Source: Luidia sarsii (Eukaryota > Echinodermata > Asteroidea > Paxillosida > Luidiidae). Taken from it: DNA of 64,000 bases. Location of the stretch: positions 8,508,587-8,572,586 of the forward strand of contig OX465120.1 of NCBI GenBank assembly GCA_949987565.1, written 5' to 3'. A program made the position numbers and the translations under genes. The stretch's first letter is position 1. Each line of letters begins with the position of its first letter. Of the stretch, positions 20,701 to 29,090 are shown piece after piece. Below the pieces are notes generated by a model. It worked only from the letters and a program-made list of their open reading frames with translations, was not told where the DNA came from and made no database searches.

Positions 20701-23102
20701 TTAATGACTTCTTGTGCTGAAGAATGCAAAAAAGTAACAGGAAAGGTGTTTGTTGGCAAACACAAGCTGTTTCGCAGTGCACAAATTAATGGTACGCATG
20801 TAGTAATGTTTAAGTTGAAATGTTAGCGAAGTGAAGTGAAAATCATGTCAGTATTCATCTTTAATATTATAATATCGGTCTAAACTCAAGCAAAGTTTCA
20901 ACCTGAAGCAGTATGTACTTAAAATAATGCAGCTTTAATATCATTACGCTTTAATTTCAAATTCTGATGCCATTTAGATTGCATATTGAGGGAAGCAGTA
21001 AATTGTATGGTTGTAATCGTGTACAAAACATATGGAGAAAGTGGCAAATTTAATCTCATATCAAGTGACCGCTGATGAAGTGACAGTAACGAGTTCTGAC
21101 ATGTCCTCGCGCTTGCGCAGTTGCAGTGCCGTAACTATAGCAAATGGAAATTGCGTTACGGCTGCCGTAACAATAGCCACTGCGTTATTTAAAATGTCAG
21201 GACCATCGGTGTACGGTCTTCTAAGTATTAGATGCAATAAACTGTCTAACTGGTGTAAGAAACTGCGAAAAATACCAAACATGGAAAACGTGTACAAAAC
21301 CTATTGGAAAAACCACAACTTTAATCTCATGTCACGTGACCACTGATGACTTCACAGTTTACAATTTTTCTGCAACAGTAGTCAGGGATGATGGACTAAA
21401 TATGAAGTTAATTCGTGCATCTTTGAAATTGTGTCATGTGACTTGACTGACTAATTTTCATCTATTGCTGGTTTTCTGGGGTGCATCAAGTCTGAAGTCA
21501 ATATTAAATGCAATAAAGTACCTAAATCACGAAGGTGAAAAAAGTGTACAAATCCTAGGGTTCAAATTGCCTCTTTAAAGTTACGTAACCCAACACTAGA
21601 TGACGTCATCATTTCAAATTTCTTATAGGACCACCTTTGGCCGGGTTTCTAAGTATATGCCAAGTATGAAGTCGATCGGTTAACTTAAACTACCCAAAAA
21701 GGGGCTCAGAACGATTCGGCCGAGCAAGGAGAAAATGAAATCGAACGAAAACAATAACTGTTTCGGAGAGACCGAAACAGCTATTAAAGATTTATGGAAA
21801 GTGGCTGTGACGCCGATCTATTATCAGTTCTGCAATAGTCCCTGACGAATCAGATTACTGACCTTGCAAAACCAATTCCTGACATGGCTACTTGGCATCT
21901 AAGGACTCTAACTCTGGCGAAAATGTGCAGTTCTATTTAACGGCGAGACAGTGTCACTGACAATGGACCCCCAGGCTCGCCGAATTGGGTAAATCGTCTG
22001 ACCATCCCACATAGTGAATTTTCTTTTCGCGAGAATAGCTTTATAACCGATGGGACCAGCCAAAAAATGGTTTGCCTGGGTGGTCCGCCAGTTAAGCATT
22101 AACTGCTGCATATTTCAAGGGACCACACCCCATTTTCATTTAGAAGCAAACAAAAATTGTAATTTAAGTTTCAATCTGGTTTCATATTTTCAGGGAAAAC
22201 ATCATCTTTTGGCTACAGCGACCACAACAAAGCAGGTATACTTTGTCTAATCGTAACCACAGCCTCTTATAGTACCTCTAACGTCCTTTCCGCATAAACC
22301 AAACCATGGGTAAATGGGCAAACTCCTACATTCATAACCATGACTAACTTGTTTTAATCATAGAGGGCATTAACGGACTTTTTTTTCCAATGATCGCTCC
22401 AAATACTATTACAAACTTCTTATGAGTGAGTATTTTTTTTTCAAATTGGGCACTTTGCAAATGGTGTAGGCCTACCCTACCTTTAAGCATCTCAAAATTA
22501 ATAAAGTCAAACAAACCAAGGAGAAACTGACTGGGAACTTTTAAACAATTTTAAAAATTGGCAATTTGTTTTTTTTACTGGACCGGGACTTGAACCCGAG
22601 ACCTCTGGACTAATGTAAATTTTAAAAATTGGCAATTTGTTTTTTACTGGACCGGGACTTGAACCCGAGACCTCTGGACTAATGTACCAGTGCTCTTCCA
22701 TCTGAGCTATCCATCCCTTAGATGGTGGCCTCCCAAATAGTCAAGTAGTCTTTGCCGGGGTGGGGCGCCAGCAAGCAGCAATTCAACCATTAATTAACTC
22801 CCGTAAATGTCTAGGGATCACATCCCGCTTTCATTCAGATGCAAACAACTAATTGTTGTAAACCTGGCTGCGGCAGCTCGGGGATCACACAAAGTGGATG
22901 CAGCTGCATCAAAGTTTTCTTTGCCAATTTTTCAAAATATTAATGAAAAGTAAAATAAATAGTTCTGTTTGTTTTTCTTGGCAATGCAGGTTACTTGTTC
23001 AATCTCGATAGCGGTCAGTACTACCAGAGTGACGTTTCTATGGATACAGAAGACACATTGGGGGACCATCCTTTCATCTGTGAGAAGGAAAGTCTTGGCT
23101 AA
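11463..23102 (+). CDS. Secreted split C-type lectin-like protein with internal LamG and Ig domains, copy A
   Basis: Five coding exons, all introns GT..AG and phase 1: 11463-11793, 18457-19203, 20298-20612, 22194-22235, 22990-23102; 1548 nt, 515 aa. Residues 1-22 form a signal peptide (hydrophobic core L5-L17, cleavage near A22/A23). Residues 24-110 are the N-terminal half of a CTLD (C24, C27, W31, C38, C55, GGLAALDS, YVWLEPL at 98-104). Residues about 165-355 resemble LamG/concanavalin-like folds; 360-464 an Ig-like domain; 465-515 the C-terminal half of the CTLD ending HPFICEKE (C509). No membrane segment is seen, so secretion is inferred. The CTLD lacks the usual EPN/QPD and WND calcium-sugar motifs and the inner cysteine of the C-half, so sugar binding is doubtful. 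The start has a favourable context (A at -3, G at +4). Role (recognition, matrix or immunity) is not determined by the sequence. Confidence 0.85.
12520..12610. mobile_element. Hairpin element H1, lectin A intron 1
   Basis: 91 bp, arms from ATTTAGTGGGCCTGA to the complement at 12610. Copies: B 38115-38205, C 63713-63803. Confidence 0.7.
13890..14230. mobile_element. Degenerate S2 SINE fragments in lectin A intron 1
   Basis: 13890-14060 resembles the S2 head, while 14115-14230 resembles the S2 body in the opposite orientation (GCATGTGAATGAAAGCGGG). Probably two fragments joined head to head. Copy B: 39485-39825. Confidence 0.5.
14297..14360 (+). other. Single H1 arm with hammerhead-like fold and poly-T
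   Basis: GGGCC (14297-14301) can pair with GGCCC (14335-14339); a 7-nt box TTCAGAA follows the first strand; GGTCC/GGATC form a second stem; then GAAAC and GTC. A run of T follows. The geometry is that of a type I hammerhead, but the CUGANGA box is not canonical. Copy B: 39892-39955. Confidence 0.35.
15370..18395. repeat. Minisatellite in lectin A intron 1
   Basis: About 3 kb of near-perfect tandem units of 35 bp (ending TATCCCTATA) or 33 bp (ending TATCCCTA or TATCACTA), core CAAGTCAATTC. The first two thirds are mostly the CAAGTC/CCCTATA type; from about 17440 the CGAGTC/CCCTA type dominates. TATCACTAGGGACGC variants recur through the first part, suggesting a higher-order pattern. The array ends about 70 bp before the exon 2 acceptor. 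Confidence 0.95.
18457..19203 (+). CDS. Lectin A exon 2: LamG/concanavalin-like domain
   Basis: 747 nt, phase 1-1, residues 111-359. After a linker of about 55 residues come CAVYAGEGAYLDLGDYAG, VTWSVWIKM, WVHLAFTLD, LQVYLNGA, LVLGSL and a closing LEAFDQLLTAEQIYNLHACG. This is the strand order of LamG_3-type jelly rolls, ending in the usual helix-like closing segment. Sequons are present at N-Y-S near the start and at N-E-S and N-S-S. The minisatellite of intron 1 ends about 70 bp upstream of the acceptor. Confidence 0.8.
19310..19785. repeat. GATC-rich repeat and TCGACG fragment in lectin A intron 2
   Basis: Multiple GGATCAGATCC-type words and GCGTTGCGTT/AACGC ends (CGTTTATACG left, TGTAAACGCAG right) suggest a GC-rich MITE at 19310-19745. 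It is followed by an inverted end of the TCGACG hairpin family (19747-19785). Copy B: 44905-45379. Confidence 0.5.
20298..20612 (+). CDS. Lectin A exon 3: Ig-like domain
   Basis: 315 nt, phase 1-1, residues 360-464. It shows the Ig pattern: Cys in RYVCKAS, Trp in IYWKVY, the VLVIDRS strand, then GDIISCTASS with the second Cys, plus an extra Cys in STCVVQS. A single complete Ig-like domain on one symmetric exon is the classic shuffled module. Copy B has a Gly-to-Val change just before the Trp strand. Confidence 0.75.
20815..21785. repeat. Long AT-rich repeat R in lectin A intron 3
   Basis: Same family as 7200-8600; ends with the CTGTTTCGG..CCGAAACAG hairpin at about 21755-21778. Copy B: 46408-47379. 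Confidence 0.6.
22194..22235 (+). CDS. Lectin A exon 4: 14-residue linker of CTLD C-half
   Basis: A 42-nt micro-exon, phase 1-1, residues 465-478 (KTSSFGYSDHNKA after the split Gly). It is bordered by tttcag and gtatac. It is too short to stand alone, but it keeps frame between exons 3 and 5 and is identical in copy B. It probably encodes part of the CTLD long loop. Confidence 0.65.
22540..22925 (-). mobile_element. tRNA-derived SINE S2 in lectin A intron 4
   Basis: The complement strand has a clear tRNA head: A box TAGCTCAGATGGAAGAGCAC and B box GGTTCAAGTCC. The head's 3' part is tandemly duplicated with a period of about 71 bp (22549 and 22620). The body includes CCCGCTTTCATTCAGATGC. Copy B: 48134-48518. 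Confidence 0.7.
22990..23102 (+). CDS. Lectin A exon 5: CTLD C-terminal half and stop
   Basis: Residues 479-515. YLFNLDSGQYY and the terminal HPFICEKE correspond to the last strands of a CTLD, with C509 as the partner of C55. The inner-disulfide cysteine and WND motif expected between them are missing. The TAA stop ends at 23102. Confidence 0.75.
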
Positions 23103-23462
23103 ATTTGAATATATCCGGAAAACTGTGCAATAGTATAAAAGATGTACGATAGTTCAGAGTTGATGGAAGATGAAAGTTTACCTGATGAGAATTTGATAAA
23201 TTGCTTGTTTTGAAGAAGAATAGGCCTAGATTATCCTCTAAGAAACTGAAAAAAATACTTGTTAGAAATGGGAAGGGTGGGTTTTTGAAGCTTGTGAGAT
23301 TGTCAGTGGTAGGATTCGTCTGTCCTTCAAATATTACTTAAAGTGTGTTGTGTAACTTTGTAAGAGTAGGCAAAGCATAATTATTATTTGCAGTTATGTA
23401 TGAGGTTACTTTTAGTTCAATGGTTATAAATAAGGAGAAAGGTGATCAAAGTCACGCGATGT

Positions 23463-23523
23463 ATCGTTGCTGGTAGCGACGTTTCGGTTGCTGGAACTAG
23501 TGCTAACCTTCAACAGGCAACTG
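23463..23523 (-). other. Degenerate hammerhead-like motif downstream of lectin A
   Basis: On the minus strand: CTGTTGA (complement of 23510-23516, one base off CTGATGA), a stem GGTT/AACC with extra pairs, GAAAC (complement of 23481-23485) and GTC (23478-23480). Such cassettes occur in Penelope-like elements and retrozymes. Copy B: 49057-49117. Confidence 0.35.
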
Positions 23524-24224
23524 AAGAATGTGTGCTGTGGCGTCCGTTTATATCCGCTTCACCGGTTCCTGTATGCCGGTTTGCGGACGTCGTAGTGTTG
23601 ACCATGCGGTTTGGCACACGGCTCTGGCGTCCTCTACCGAGCCTGCCCGTGGTGGGTCGGCGGTCGTGATGTCGGATGGTGGGGAGCCAGAAACCGGGAT
23701 GTCAATACCACTGACCCTGTTGATAAGTGAATGAAAACTATGGCCTAGAAAATGTCTTATTTTATCTCTATCTATGTGGTATGAATTAGTTGCGAACAAA
23801 AGCTGTCCGCTGGAGAGCCGTGATAAATACATCAGTCTGAGAGCAATTAGAACACCTCTGCACTCATATCTTACCAGGTCTATAGTGAACAATCTGGGTA
23901 TAGTAATCAGACTCCATACAATTGCAGCAGATTTGAATAACTAAGCAACCTGTGTTTCATTTATGTTAGTTTCCACATTAAAATATTGCTTAACATTTAA
24001 ATTATAGTGTATGGATGGATAGATGGACCACCCACTGCAACCAAGAAAAATTAAAATCATATTTATAAATACAAGTGCAATTAAATACATGTACAATAAC
24101 AGTTAAATTACAAAAAGTATTGGTACAGAGCTAGTCAAACGAAAACAATGAACATAATTTGGTTTCACAAAATGAGATTATTCTACCACTGTAACATAAA
24201 TATTGTCAACTCGTTCAGACATAG

Positions 24225-24490
24225 AGGGTGGTATTTGTACCAGGAACTCTTGTAAAGAAACTCTTTGTTTCACAAATTCCCTCCCTTCTCGAAAACGGCA
24301 GATTTTCGGCACATTGCAAATGATGTAGCTTCCCTTTAATCTTTGTTACTACATGTATCTTCAAAACCATCAAAATGTGGAAAACACATCATGATTACAC
24401 AAAGGAGAAATGGTTATTCAATGGAAGAATATAAAGCGATAAGAAAGCATTTTTAGGAAGATGATATCAAAACAAAATGGTTGCATTATG
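24225..24490. repeat. Interspersed repeat T downstream of lectin A
   Basis: Shares GTAGAGGG-like GGTATTTG, TTCTCGAAAA, ACCATCAAAATGTGGAAAA and CACAAAGGAGAAATGG-like blocks with 28705-28955, downstream of the stathmin-like gene. Copies B: 49819-50084 and 54299-54548. Confidence 0.5.
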
Positions 24491-25869
24491 ATTTCATTAG
24501 AATGGAAAAGCAACATTATTAGAAAATCTATCAGAGGATATAATTATCTAAAGTAGGCCCCTATAGCATTTACTGATATCAATCTCTGGGGAAAACATTA
24601 CTTTTTTAATTTTAATGCTTGGAAATAAATAATGTCTCAGTTAATGAAAGGAAGCCACTACCACGTAGCCTGATTGGTATCATGTACGAATTGCCTTCTA
24701 GGAATGTCCCGTTAATTCCCACAGTTAAACATTCAATGTGTATTTTGATAGATGTTCATTATAACAGACGAAACAGTCAGAAGCAGTGCGACGACCTTGC
24801 TCTGCTTTAACCGTTCTAGAGACTGACCAGTCAGTTGGATTTCAATCCGGGACATTTTTCCTGATCTTTGGTTATGACCTTTGAACCCGTGAATGGTCCA
24901 ACGATGTTGAATTGCAGGGCGCATACCACGAAATACTGTAGCCCCAGATGTATACAGTCAATAATATGAGTTTTGTTTTCATAATGGCGTGCATTCAAAA
25001 CATTTCTTTGAATAATAATGTCTAGGGGTTGGGGAACTTAGTTAACATTATTGCATAATCGATGGTGCACGGGTCATCCCAAGGGTTCACTGCTTCAAAT
25101 CTTGTGGAAATCGGAAGATTTGATTGGAAGAGGAGGAGTCCTTCAGTAAAACCGGCAGCAAATCGAAAGATGTGTATTTTGGCGCGCGTTGTTTGTGAGA
25201 TACTTAGCAAGAATTGAAACGTTGATTGATACAAAAGATTCATAAGAATCCTACAAATTATTGGCCGAATTACACCTCCCATGATCACTACGATAAGTGA
25301 GGAATTTATATTCATTACTAAAGGCTGATTGAGCTAATGTCCACGATGGTTGTCATGGATAAGAGGGATACCACTTTTTGAGTCACTTTCTCCAAGTTTT
25401 GCCCTCGTGAATGCAGGCTCCGCCTATCGGATCATCATAAAATCTGGACCCTCAATTTGTATTTTTTTTAAAGGGGCCTTTGAAGTCCAAGTAATTGATA
25501 TGCTGTAAAATAAGTAAAGCTTGAGACGACCTGGTGTTCAATGTTCAACTTCGTGTGTAATTTGGAACATATGGGGCTTTAAATGCGATCCTATTTAGCT
25601 GTGGATGTGGAGGGATATTATCCCAAATCATTGCAGAAATTTGACTTGGATGACTGCACATAAACGGGTGTGTTTATGCTGTGGGTAATTAGCAGAAAAT
25701 CCAATCGGTTAGCAACACCAAAATTGGAAGGTTCAATCTACAATTTGGCGTATAGCTACAAGACCTAAGAATCTATTTGTGGTAGAACTTTCCGCCTCGA
25801 AAGTGAGTGTTTTTGTACTGCGTTCAATGTGAGCTTTACAGCCAAGGTTTCTATGGGTAGCGCCCTCAT

Positions 25870-26037
25870 CGGCAGGTCGTTCGAATCTTGACGTGCGCGT
25901 TGTATGTAACGCGCGATATCTCCTGAATTTGAATAATCGCGCGTGCGCGTGATGTAAAATCTCCCTTATTGGGAAACAATGGGTTTCCGTCATGATTATC
26001 CAATTCAATTTGCATAATAAAGTTACTATGGAGAGAC
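25870..26037 (+). promoter_or_regulatory. Candidate promoter of STMND1-like A
   Basis: CpG-rich block with alternating GCGCG words (around 25890-25955), a CCAAT box (26000) and an imperfect RFX X-box-like GTTACTATGGAGAGAC (26022-26037), 145-310 bp before the start codon. The same sequence occurs before copy B (25594 further). Confidence 0.25.
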
Positions 26038-26181
26038 ATTCAAACAAAGATGAACCAAGCGCACTGCACGCACAATTCATAAACACTTTCGACTTTGCGA
26101 ATAAATCAGACAGTTTTTGTCTCTCCGAGATATATTTTGAGCTCTCACGAAAATTGAAATCGTGAATTTGACATCGACAAA

Positions 26182-26310
26182 ATGGGCGGATGCAATCAGT
26201 CCAAAGTTGGTCCTGTCTCTGCTGCAGCCAACGAGACTTCCGTAGGATCAATCAAGAACAAGTCGTTTTCCTTCTGGAAACTTCTCAAGAAGCGACGCAA
26301 CACGATACGG
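26182..26310 (+). CDS. STMND1: STMND1-like A exon 1: acylation N-terminus
   Basis: 43 codons, phase 0, donor gtaagt. MGGCNQSK is followed by a basic patch KLLKKRRNTIR that would support membrane binding next to the acyl chains. Confidence 0.7.
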
Positions 26311-27962
26311 GTAAGTCATCGCCTCCGAACGCATCATCGTCCCATGGTTTTCATGCGTCACAAGGCCAGTGTTGTGAGCATGCGTGGCTCTGAGAAATCA
26401 ATAAGTTAACGTTTCGGACAGCTGTGGTATGATCCAGCTATTTCTTGTTCCTTGTGTAACTGTTCCTTGTCGTAGCATTCTTTCGTGGTCATACCTTTTA
26501 TGATTATTGAGTATTTTCTGTTGAAAAGAGCATGCTTCGTAAATTATCTGTAAACATCTTATATGCCCTACATTTCGTTTGTTCCCTATAAATCCATCTG
26601 ATAATACTCACTGCCTGAATAAAACAAGTTTAAAATCTTAAAGGAGTGAGCGGACAGAAGATTGCTTACAAATCAGTCATGGGCTCTGATTTGACAGGCG
26701 GTACACTTAATGTAGACTTTTCTTGTCCAAATCATGCTAAGGTTGCGCCTGCCTTGCACGAGGACCACTACACCCCCGCCGTGACTGAGCGGACCATCCA
26801 GGCCAGCAACAAGCTGCCTAGTCCCATCACACCTCGCTCCCGTCTTGACAACAGCCCTTCGCCGACCTTCAGCGAGGTCAGTCTGTCCCGTTATATGCTG
26901 ACTGAGGACACGGCAGACGGCAATGAGATGTTGGAGATTGAAGCTGCCGTGCGTCCACAAACACCGGGTAGGTCCATGCTCTGTACTTGAATGGCTGCAC
27001 GGTGCGGCTGTGAATTGTGGAATCGGCGCTTGAATGAATAATTTGCAATCGCCGCGTTTTTCATCCACCTCAGACTTGTCCATCACCGGCACTCCTCTCT
27101 TTGCCAAGAAGCTGAGCAAGAAGAAGGAGCTCCACGCCCGTCAGGAAAGCCAGGAGATTCTCCGCCAGCTTCGCGACGCAGGCATCGTGGCTCGTCCCGA
27201 GTCTCGTGCAGGCGGCCTCTCCTACGAGTACTTCGTCCACGAGGAGTTTGGACTCCTCAAGAAGCCCCCGGCACGCCTGAGAAAGCTGAAGAGGGCCAAG
27301 AAGATCAGGGAGGCCAAGGGCGACGCCCAGCTGAGACAGGAGATGGAGAGCCGCATGCAGATGGCCCAAGAACGCCGCAAGGTGAGACGGGATAGATATG
27401 GCAGACAAACATACAAACAGAAGGACAAAGCGACAATGCCACCACCTACTATAGAGACAACCATGAAACCCACATGTGTATGGAGCGCATATAATGAAGT
27501 GATTGATATCATTGTTTTGCATCCCTTGGTTGTATACCAGCATGCAATAGACAAGGTCCGCATCAAGCAGACCAAGCTCCTGGTGCTGGACGTGGAGAGA
27601 GCCAGGGACATCTCGGCTCAGCTGGAGGAGGAAAAGACGCAAGTCACCGCTGAGCGCCTTCAACACAGGGAGGCCATATCTCAGGTAAGAGACTCATCAC
27701 TGCCAAGGTACTGAGTGCCTAGCCATACGCTCATTGCATTCTGTCTACTTTGGGAGAAAGGAGCTTTGGTCCATCTCTTGATTAAGACAAGATTGGATCT
27801 GAATGACTTGAATCTTGAAGTGGTGAGGTGACTTTTGCATTCGTTCAGGTGATCCAGGGCAGAGTGAGCGTCCACCGCGAACTGCGCGCCGTGGCACAGA
27901 AACACCACCACACCGAGGTGCGCATGCGCGGTGCCCTGAAGAAGTTGGCCGACAAGGAGTAG
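26182..27962 (+). CDS. STMND1: Stathmin-domain-containing protein 1-like, copy A
   Basis: Five coding exons: 26182-26310, 26658-26967, 27074-27381, 27541-27684, 27849-27962; 334 aa. The N-terminus MGGCNQSK has Gly2 and Cys4, suited to N-myristoylation plus palmitoylation. Residues 147-249 hold RQESQEILRQL..GIV.. and KKPPARLRKLK (209-219), then a charged helix ending AQERRK, as I recall for vertebrate STMND1. Residues 250-334 continue as a basic, coiled-coil-prone helix (ISAQLEEEKTQVTAERLQHRE). Stathmin-family helices bind tubulin; that function is inferred here. The exon 2 acceptor (26657) has a weak pyrimidine tract and is the least certain border. After the TAG at 27960, the same frame stays open for 29 codons. 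The start context acaaaATGG is good. Confidence 0.75.
26658..26967 (+). CDS. STMND1: STMND1-like A exon 2: low-complexity middle region
   Basis: Residues 44-146, rich in Ser, Thr and Pro, probably disordered, with several S/T-P sites (PSPIT, NSPSPT, RPQTP) that could be phosphorylated. Phase 0 to phase 1. One Leu/Pro replacement relative to copy B. Confidence 0.6.
27074..27381 (+). CDS. STMND1: STMND1-like A exon 3: conserved core
   Basis: Residues 147-249; contains the most family-specific stretch, KKPPARLRKLK, and the start of the long charged helix. The downstream intron (27382-27540) is 159 nt with no in-frame stop. Confidence 0.8.
27541..27684 (+). CDS. STMND1: STMND1-like A exon 4: helical segment
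   Basis: 48 codons, phase 0-0, residues 250-297, acceptor tgtataccag, donor gtaaga. Alternating charged and aliphatic residues with heptad-like spacing. An acceptor 15 nt downstream (acaag) is possible but poorer. Confidence 0.7.
27849..27962 (+). CDS. STMND1: STMND1-like A exon 5: C-terminal helix and TAG
   Basis: Residues 298-334 (GRVSVHRELRAVAQKHHH...KKLADKE) then TAG. The next in-frame stop is the TGA at 28050. Confidence 0.7.
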   Translation: MIQGRVSVHRELRAVAQKHHHTEVRMRGALKKLADKE

Positions 27963-28052
27963 GTGTCTGAGCCGACCAGGAAAGTCATGGTGGTTGCACC
28001 CATGAATGGAGACAGGGAACCAGACCTGAGTGAGGACGAGGGGACGGCATGA
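27963..28052 (+). other. In-frame extension after STMND1-like A stop
   Basis: 29 sense codons follow the TAG in the same frame, ending with TGA. The product would be VSEPTRKVMVV...EPDLSEDEGTA, with a normal-looking acidic tail. Possible stop readthrough, a recently created premature stop, or chance. Copy B: 53557-53646. Confidence 0.5.
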
Positions 28053-28388
28053 GCTATCTTCAACTAAATCAACCATCCAATGAGAAAATGAACTTAATCA
28101 ATGAAATATTTACAGATGCAAATATGCGATGACGGCAGAGAAACAAATCCGTTAGAATATGAAAGTTTACAGCTCGCCATATCAAAGCAGTTGTGGTTTT
28201 CTTGCTGGAACAAGAACGCACTGTGTAGAACGATGAACCAAAATGGAGATCAATTATCATCAATCCTTCCGAAGTCAATTTAATTCATAAATCTGGCGTA
28301 ATATTTAGAAAAAAATATAGCACTCTTTGAATTTACTGAAAGTGTTTTATCATAAAACGCAATGATTTTTCTATGGAGATAAATTCAT

Positions 28389-28394
28389 AATAAA
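28389..28394 (+). terminator. Putative poly(A) signal of STMND1-like A
   Basis: AATAAA, about 430 bp after the stop codon; copy B has the same signal at 53983-53988. Position is plausible, but no transcript evidence is available. Confidence 0.35.
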
Positions 28395-28704
28395 TTAATC
28401 GTGAATGATTGCTACCATTTTATTGTTCAGAATGTATGTAAATTGGTATGTCCATCTCAAATCAAAAGAAGCAATTTTACTTCAATGTTTACTTTTATTT
28501 AGTGTATTGTCCAGAAAGATTCTGCATCCACGTGTTTGGTAAAGGTAGGATACACCATTTGCAAAGGTCGAAGAATTGGGTCCATACTTCGTCAAACTCA
28601 ACGTATACATCAAATAACACACCTGCGCAAGTTTCGGCTCAATCCGCCAACCACGTCATGAAAAACCAACAATGTGGAAACGAAATTAAATGCTAACTTT
28701 TCCA

Positions 28705-28955
28705 AACGTACCGTAGAGGGCGGTATTTGCAAAAGGCACTCTCGATCGTTGGAAATCTAACAAGTTGAACTTAATTCCCCCCTTCCTCGAAAAAGGCTGA
28801 TTTTTTATGAGAAAGTAATTATTGTCTAATCTCTTTACTCTGAATTATCAAAACCATCAAAATGTGGAAAAAGCTTTATGACTGCACAAAAGTATAAGGA
28901 TAAATGGAGAAATATAGGGGGCCTAAAGTGATAACAAAGTTAGGCCTATGAATCA
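28705..28955. repeat. Interspersed repeat T downstream of STMND1-like A
   Basis: Second member of family T, same orientation. Confidence 0.5.
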
Positions 28956-28957
28956 TA

Positions 28958-29090
28958 GATATAACATGATGTTTTGCGTCGAGGAGAATGTAATTCAAAG
29001 AGGTTTTGCCCTTACTCGACGTGGTGGTAAAGCACTGGGCATTCAGTGTTTACCACCACGTCGAGTAAGGGCAAAACCTCTTTGAATTAG
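28958..29090. mobile_element. TCGACG hairpin element with perfect 40-bp arms, unit A
   Basis: Left arm 28992-29031 and right arm 29049-29088 are exact complements around a 17-base loop. The outer part ATGATGTTTTGCGTCGAGGA matches 4890-4912 and, inverted, 19745-19785. Confidence 0.75.

Larger units (their letters stand above)
23103..26181. other. Intergenic region between the two genes, unit A
   Basis: Contains the hammerhead-like motif, repeat T and the putative STMND1 promoter. A possible ATTAAA poly(A) signal for the lectin lies at 23977-23982. No further gene seen. Unit B: 48697-51775. Confidence 0.5.

Noticed and set aside
22600..22720. tRNA gene on the minus strand
   Set aside because: A and B boxes are clear, but the anticodon arm and acceptor stem do not close, and the sequence continues into a SINE body.
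25733..26251. 172-codon minus-strand frame over the stathmin-like promoter and exon 1
   Set aside because: Antisense to a better-supported gene, no family pattern, identical in B only because the unit is duplicated.
27070..27666. 198-codon minus-strand frame with leucine-rich composition
   Set aside because: Shadow of the stathmin-like exons on the opposite strand.
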